From contig NZ_UXAU01000009.1 of the NCBI RefSeq assembly GCF_900609065.1, positions 310,001 to 374,000 of the forward strand: 64,000 nt of DNA, given 5' to 3'. Shown here piece after piece: positions 60,339-64,000 of the stretch (positions are counted from its first letter, which is position 1; the number at the start of each line of letters is the position of its first letter). The notes beneath the pieces were generated by a model. That model did no database searches and was not told the origin of the DNA. It worked only from the letters and a program-made list of their open reading frames with translations. This DNA comes from Arthrobacter ulcerisalmonis (GTDB taxonomy: Bacteria; Actinomycetota; Actinomycetes; Actinomycetales; Micrococcaceae). The translations under genes and the position numbers were made by a program.

Positions 60339-61145
60339 TTAGTCCGCCAGGTCCACCAGGACGGGTGCGTGGTCCGACGCGCCCTTGCCCTTGCGTTCTT
60401 CACGGTCGATCGAGGCACCCGTGACGCGTGCTGCCAGGGCCGGGGAGGCCAGCGCAAAGTCGATCCGCATGCCTTCCTTTTTGGGGAAACGCAGCTGGGT
60501 GTAGTCCCAGTAGGTGTAGACGCCAGGGCCGGGAGTGTAGGGCCGGACCACGTCGGTGTAGCCGGCGGATTCAAAGGCGTGGAAGGCTTCTCGCTCTGGT
60601 GGGCTCACGTGGGTGTAGCCGCCGTTGACGAACAGGTCGATGTCCCAGACGTCCTCGTCCAACGGCGCAATGTTCCAGTCGCCCATCAACGCCACCTGGG
60701 CGGCGGGATCGACGGCCACCAGCTCCTGGGCGTGGGTTTTGAGGTTTTCCAGCCACTTGATCTTGTACGGCATGTGCTCGTCGTCGAGGGAGCGCCCGTT
60801 GGGAACGTACAGGCTCCAGATCCGGACGCCCCCGCAGGTGGCGGCAATGGCCCGCGCTTCCTGCACAGGGTCCTTGCCTGCTTTTCCAAACGTGGGCTGG
60901 TCAGGGAAGGTACGCTCCACATCCGTGAGGCCCACGCGGGAGGCGATCGCCACACCGTTCCATTGGCTCAGGCCGAAATGCGCCACCTCGTAGCCCATCC
61001 GCTCGAAAAGCTCCCACGGGAAGTTTTCGTCCTTGCATTTGGTCTCCTGAATGGCCAGGACATCGCAATCGCTGCGCTGCAGCCACGCCTCCACACGGTC
61101 GGCGCGGGCACGGAGCGAATTCACATTCCAGGTAGCAATCTTCAC
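60339..61145 (-). CDS. xthA: Exodeoxyribonuclease III
   Basis: 268 aa from GTG 61145. EEP-family nuclease: VKIATWNVNSLRARADRVEA, DVLAIQETKCKDENFP (catalytic Glu), RIWSLYVPNGRSL, LMGDWNIAPLDEDVWD, and SDHAPVLVDL (catalytic Asp-His). It removes 3'-blocks and cuts at abasic sites in base-excision repair. TAAGTT lies seven bases before the GTG, so a leaderless mRNA is likely. An open frame to 61505 upstream is non-coding. Confidence 0.93.
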   Translation of the reverse strand: MKIATWNVNSLRARADRVEAWLQRSDCDVLAIQETKCKDENFPWELFERMGYEVAHFGLSQWNGVAIASRVGLTDVERTFPDQPTFGKAGKDPVQEARAIAATCGGVRIWSLYVPNGRSLDDEHMPYKIKWLENLKTHAQELVAVDPAAQVALMGDWNIAPLDEDVWDIDLFVNGGYTHVSPPEREAFHAFESAGYTDVVRPYTPGPGVYTYWDYTQLRFPKKEGMRIDFALASPALAARVTGASIDREERKGKGASDHAPVLVDLAD

Positions 61146-61152
61146 ACTCCCT

Positions 61153-61158
61153 AACTTA
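61153..61158 (-). promoter_or_regulatory. Leaderless -10 element of xthA
   Basis: TAAGTT on the minus strand, seven bases before GTG 61145. Confidence 0.45.
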
Positions 61159-61257
61159 CCGTGGCGATGCGGCGCCGGGTAAAGCGGGGTCCGGCAGGTA
61201 TATTCGCAACCAAGCCCACCCCGCAAAGCATGACAGCCTGCCGGAAGGATCCCCGTG

Positions 61258-62376
61258 ATGCCCGCACCGATTGATCGCCACGCGCCTGAGCAGGGCGAGT
61301 ACGACGCCGACTCCGAGGTCGTGGTGGAACGTCGCGGCCAGCTGGGGGTACTGACGCTCAACAGGCCGCGCGCCGTCAACGCACTGAACGCCGGCATGGT
61401 GGAGACGCTCCTGGCCACGCTCACCGAGTGGGCCACGGATGACGGCGTGGCAACAGTCCTCATACAAGGCGCCGGTGGGCGCGGGTTATGCGCCGGCGGT
61501 GACATCGTGGCGATCTACCGCGACATGCTCGCCGAGGGTGGCCGCACGGAGCAGTTCTGGCGGACGGAGTACCAGCTCAACGCCGTGATCGCCGCCTACC
61601 CCAAGCCCTACGTTGCCCTCATGGACGGGTTGGTGCTGGGCGGCGGCGTTGGCGTTTCGGCGCACGGCTCGGTCCGGGTGGTCACCGAGCGGACCAAGCT
61701 GGGCATGCCGGAGACCACCATCGGGTTCGTCCCTGACGTAGGTGGCACCCACCTGCTCTCACGTGCTCCCGGAGAGGCGGGCACACACGCTGCACTGACG
61801 GCGGCACACGTCGACGCTGGCGACGCCTTGTTCCTTGGCCTGGCCGACCATTTTGTCCCCTCGGCCACACTGCCCGAGCTGGTGGGTGCCTTGGAAACCG
61901 AAGCCGCGGCGTCCGCCGTCGCGCGTTTATGTGAACATGCGCCGGATTCGGTTCTTGCCCGTTCCCGGACATGGATCGATTCCTGCTATGCCAGCGACGA
62001 GGCAGCAGAAATCGTGCGGAACCTGCGCAGTTATCAGGGTGACCACCAGGAAGCCGCCCACGCCGCAGCCGATTCCATCGAGCAAAAATCGCCCACGGCC
62101 GTGAAAGTGACGCTCGCATCGCTCCGAAAAGCCCGGCACCTGCAGCTCGAGGAGGCGCTGGCGCAGGAGTATCGGGTGGGGTTGCGGTGCCTGGCCGCCC
62201 CCGATTTTCGTGAGGGCATCAGGGCCCAGGTCATCGACAAGGACCGCTCGCCCCGGTGGACACCAGGTGATCTGGACCTCGTGAGCGCACAACAGGTGAC
62301 GGACTTTTTTGCCCCCCTTGGCGACCGCGAACTTCAGCTGACGCCGCCAGCAACCAGCCGTTCGACGAACAGCTGA
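61258..62376 (+). CDS. Enoyl-CoA hydratase/3-hydroxyisobutyryl-CoA hydrolase family protein
   Basis: 372 aa from ATG 61258 (AAGGA nine bases upstream; GTG 61255 also possible). Crotonase fold: [40 protein letters not shown] (oxyanion loop), [20 protein letters not shown], and the hydrolase-type [20 protein letters not shown] with the catalytic Glu. The C-terminal extension ([40 protein letters not shown]) is typical of hydroxyisobutyryl-CoA hydrolases of valine breakdown. An adjacent hydratase supports this. Confidence 0.87.
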   Translation: MPAPIDRHAPEQGEYDADSEVVVERRGQLGVLTLNRPRAVNALNAGMVETLLATLTEWATDDGVATVLIQGAGGRGLCAGGDIVAIYRDMLAEGGRTEQFWRTEYQLNAVIAAYPKPYVALMDGLVLGGGVGVSAHGSVRVVTERTKLGMPETTIGFVPDVGGTHLLSRAPGEAGTHAALTAAHVDAGDALFLGLADHFVPSATLPELVGALETEAAASAVARLCEHAPDSVLARSRTWIDSCYASDEAAEIVRNLRSYQGDHQEAAHAAADSIEQKSPTAVKVTLASLRKARHLQLEEALAQEYRVGLRCLAAPDFREGIRAQVIDKDRSPRWTPGDLDLVSAQQVTDFFAPLGDRELQLTPPATSRSTNS

Positions 62377-62398
62377 CCCGACCATCACAGGAGCCACC

Positions 62399-63175
62399 AT
62401 GACGGATTACCAGAACATCCTGTTTGAAGAGCGCGGCCGAGTCGGCTTGGTCACGCTCAACCGACCGACTGCCCTGAATGCCCTCAATAAAGCCACCATG
62501 ACCGAACTCGTGACTGCGGTGACGGCACTCGATGCTGATCCCGGCATCGGCGCCGTGGTGATCACCGGGTCCGGGAAGGCCTTCGCAGCCGGCGCGGACA
62601 TCAAGGAAATGGCTGGCCAGAGCTACATGGACATGTACCTGGCCGACTGGTTCCGCGGCTGGGAAGACTTCACCCGGCTGCGGATCCCCACCATCGCCGC
62701 CGTGTCAGGCTTCGCCCTGGGCGGCGGCTGCGAGCTGGCCATGATGTGCGATCTGATCATCGCCGGCGACAACGCCAAGTTTGGCCAACCCGAAATTAAC
62801 CTCGGCGTGATCCCCGGCATGGGCGGCTCGCAGCGCCTCACCCGGGCTGTGGGCAAGGCCAAGGCCATGGACATGATCCTCACCGGGAGGTTCATTGGCG
62901 CCGAGGAAGCTGACCGGCTGGGACTGGTGTCCCGGGTAGTGCCAGCCGACGACGTGGTGGCCGAAGCCCTCAAAGCCGCCGACGTCATCGCCGCGAAGTC
63001 GCTGCCCGTCGCCATGGCCGCCAAGGAAGCGGTGAACGCCGCCTTCGAGTCTGGCTTGGCACAAGGAGTGGTGTTTGAGCGCAGGCTCTTCCACTCCCTA
63101 TTCGCCACCGAAGACCAGAAAGAAGGAATGGTGGCGTTCACCGAAAAACGCCACCCCGACTTCAAACACCGGTAA
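62399..63175 (+). CDS. Enoyl-CoA hydratase
   Basis: 258 aa crotonase: [40 protein letters not shown] (oxyanion hole), [20 protein letters not shown] with one catalytic Glu and [20 protein letters not shown] with the second. Hydrates trans-2-enoyl-CoA in fatty acid or branched-chain degradation. GGAG lies before ATG 62399. The stop overlaps the convergent flavin oxidoreductase by 14 bp. Confidence 0.94.
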   Translation: MTDYQNILFEERGRVGLVTLNRPTALNALNKATMTELVTAVTALDADPGIGAVVITGSGKAFAAGADIKEMAGQSYMDMYLADWFRGWEDFTRLRIPTIAAVSGFALGGGCELAMMCDLIIAGDNAKFGQPEINLGVIPGMGGSQRLTRAVGKAKAMDMILTGRFIGAEEADRLGLVSRVVPADDVVAEALKAADVIAAKSLPVAMAAKEAVNAAFESGLAQGVVFERRLFHSLFATEDQKEGMVAFTEKRHPDFKHR

Positions 63176-64000
63176 GCGCTGCGCTGCTCCGTTCCCGGTA
63201 GTCGCGGAGGTCAGCTTCCATCTCGTCGGCCATCAGCGAATTGTTGATCACGACGGCGGTCCAGGCCGCCGCCGCCGCGGACGCCATCACCTGGGCGGAG
63301 AGATTGGTGACGTTTCCCGCTGCCCAGATGCCGGGCACGTCCGTGGCCCCGTCAGCATCGGTGGCCAGGTAGTCGCCCATGCCCATGGGATGCTCAACGG
63401 CCGTGAGGCCGAGATCCTCGAAGGCTGCCAGCCGGGCATGGACGCGGGCTCCCACCACCACTGCCTGCACCGGCACGGCGGACTCGGGGCCCAGATCGCT
63501 GGCTGCAGACTCCTGCTCACCTTGATGTTGGGAGCGTCCTTCGGCCACCCCACCGACCAGAACTCCCGTCACTGCATCGCGGTCAACGGTAATGCCGGTG
63601 ACAGGTCCAGCGATCACCCGGACGCCACGGGCCGCAAGCTGCTCCAGTTCCGTCTCTGTAGGCGTCACCCGATCGTTCAGGAACAAGGTGATCTTGCTGC
63701 TCCACTGCCGGAACAACAAGCTTTGATGGATGGACCAGGGGCCATTTCCCAGCACGCCGATGGCCTGGTCCTGGACCTCCCAGCCATGGCAGAACGGGCA
63801 GTGCAGCACGTCCTTGCCCCAGCGGTCCCGCAGCCCGGGAATCTCCGGCAGTTCGTCCACCAGCCCCGTCGCGATGAGGAGCCGGCGGCCCCTGAGCTGC
63901 CGGCCGTCGTCGAGCGTTACCGAAAAGCCTGCCGCCAGGGAACCGGTAGCGCTGACCACCTGGCCCGGGACGATCGCGCCGCCGTAGCGTTCGGCCTCCT
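63162..64000 (-). CDS. NAD(P)/FAD-dependent oxidoreductase, thioredoxin-reductase-like (partial)
   Basis: About 279 C-terminal residues; the gene continues past the right edge (the frame reads [19 protein letters not shown] at its open end). [20 protein letters not shown], then [20 protein letters not shown]: the CPFC motif sits where thioredoxin reductase has its redox-active [24 protein letters not shown] is the FAD-binding end. A linker with extra residues ([20 protein letters not shown]) lies in the middle. Actinobacterial homologues are annotated as FAD-dependent oxidoreductases with unknown partner. Confidence 0.85.
   Translation of the reverse strand, partial: EAERYGGAIVPGQVVSATGSLAAGFSVTLDDGRQLRGRRLLIATGLVDELPEIPGLRDRWGKDVLHCPFCHGWEVQDQAIGVLGNGPWSIHQSLLFRQWSSKITLFLNDRVTPTETELEQLAARGVRVIAGPVTGITVDRDAVTGVLVGGVAEGRSQHQGEQESAASDLGPESAVPVQAVVVGARVHARLAAFEDLGLTAVEHPMGMGDYLATDADGATDVPGIWAAGNVTNLSAQVMASAAAAAWTAVVINNSLMADEMEADLRDYRERSSAALTGV

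Noticed and set aside
60305-60574. 90-codon extension of the unknown protein gene into xthA
   Set aside because: Overlaps the exonuclease III frame, Pro/Thr/Arg-rich noise.
61146-61505. Upstream extension of the exonuclease III frame
   Set aside because: Runs into the divergent crotonase gene; the conserved nuclease start VKIATWNVNSL fixes GTG 61145.

Overview
The window is high-GC DNA with actinobacterial features: a mycobacterial-type LigD/Ku repair pair, three tRNA genes, MIO-type histidine ammonia-lyase, sugar ABC permeases without their own ATPase, an Asp23/AmaP envelope module, and many genes that appear to be transcribed without a leader. Gene content and protein style fit a soil member of the Micrococcaceae (Arthrobacter, Paenarthrobacter or Pseudarthrobacter). 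The genus is an inference. It looks like ordinary chromosome with one insertion sequence; I see no prophage, plasmid or CRISPR.

Layout. 1-3.4 kb: end-joining repair (ligD start on the left edge, divergent ku), an SRPBCC protein and an AAA ATPase. 3.5-7.9 kb: fructose PTS operon fruR-fruK-fruA followed by ptsH (HPr). 8-12 kb: a carboxylesterase, then beta-phosphoglucomutase plus a GH65 disaccharide phosphorylase. 12-13.3 kb: an MFS exporter whose frame is broken. 13.4-20.3 kb: membrane protein, orphan pxpA, DUF445 protein, glycerophosphodiesterase, CaiB-type CoA transferase, DoxX-like protein and azlCD. 20.5-22.5 kb: an IS481-family element inserted exactly in the CTAG where two convergent genes share their stop codons. 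22.6-28.6 kb: thiamine-binding protein, spermidine-synthase-like protein, LysR/MHS permease/3-hydroxybutyrate dehydrogenase, and an HxlR/NmrA redox pair. 28.7-33.1 kb: IclR regulator with hutU and hutH. 33.2-35.4 kb: small proteins and an FAH-family hydrolase. 35.6-41.5 kb: stress protein, tctCBA and a divergent CitA/CitB-type two-component system. 41.5-49.5 kb: NCS2 permease, CopC, a shortened flavoprotein, tandem Usp protein, CDF exporter, metallopeptidase, DMT exporter and PHP protein. 49.6-50.0 kb: tRNA-Glu, tRNA-Asp, tRNA-Phe. 50.2-54.5 kb: BCCT osmolyte transporter and a five-gene Asp23/AmaP module. 54.7-59.4 kb: sugar ABC transporter with a LacI regulator. 59.4-64 kb: unknown protein, exonuclease III, two crotonase-family enzymes and a partial flavin oxidoreductase.

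Common logic: most units are small catabolic cassettes, each with a dedicated regulator and recognisable operators (fructose, histidine, tricarboxylates, oligosaccharide, hydroxybutyrate). The most notable direct observations are the IS481 insertion in a shared stop codon, an RBS-hiding hairpin on the transposase gene, a recurring promoter geometry (TANNNT, six bases, ATG) on ten genes with an eleventh at seven bases, a seven-codon leaderless ORF overlapping the methyltransferase start, and matching palindromes at the IclR and hut promoters. I found no convincing wholly new multi-gene system. The nearest candidates are the five-gene envelope module, the compressed flavoprotein and the domain-swapped CoA transferase.
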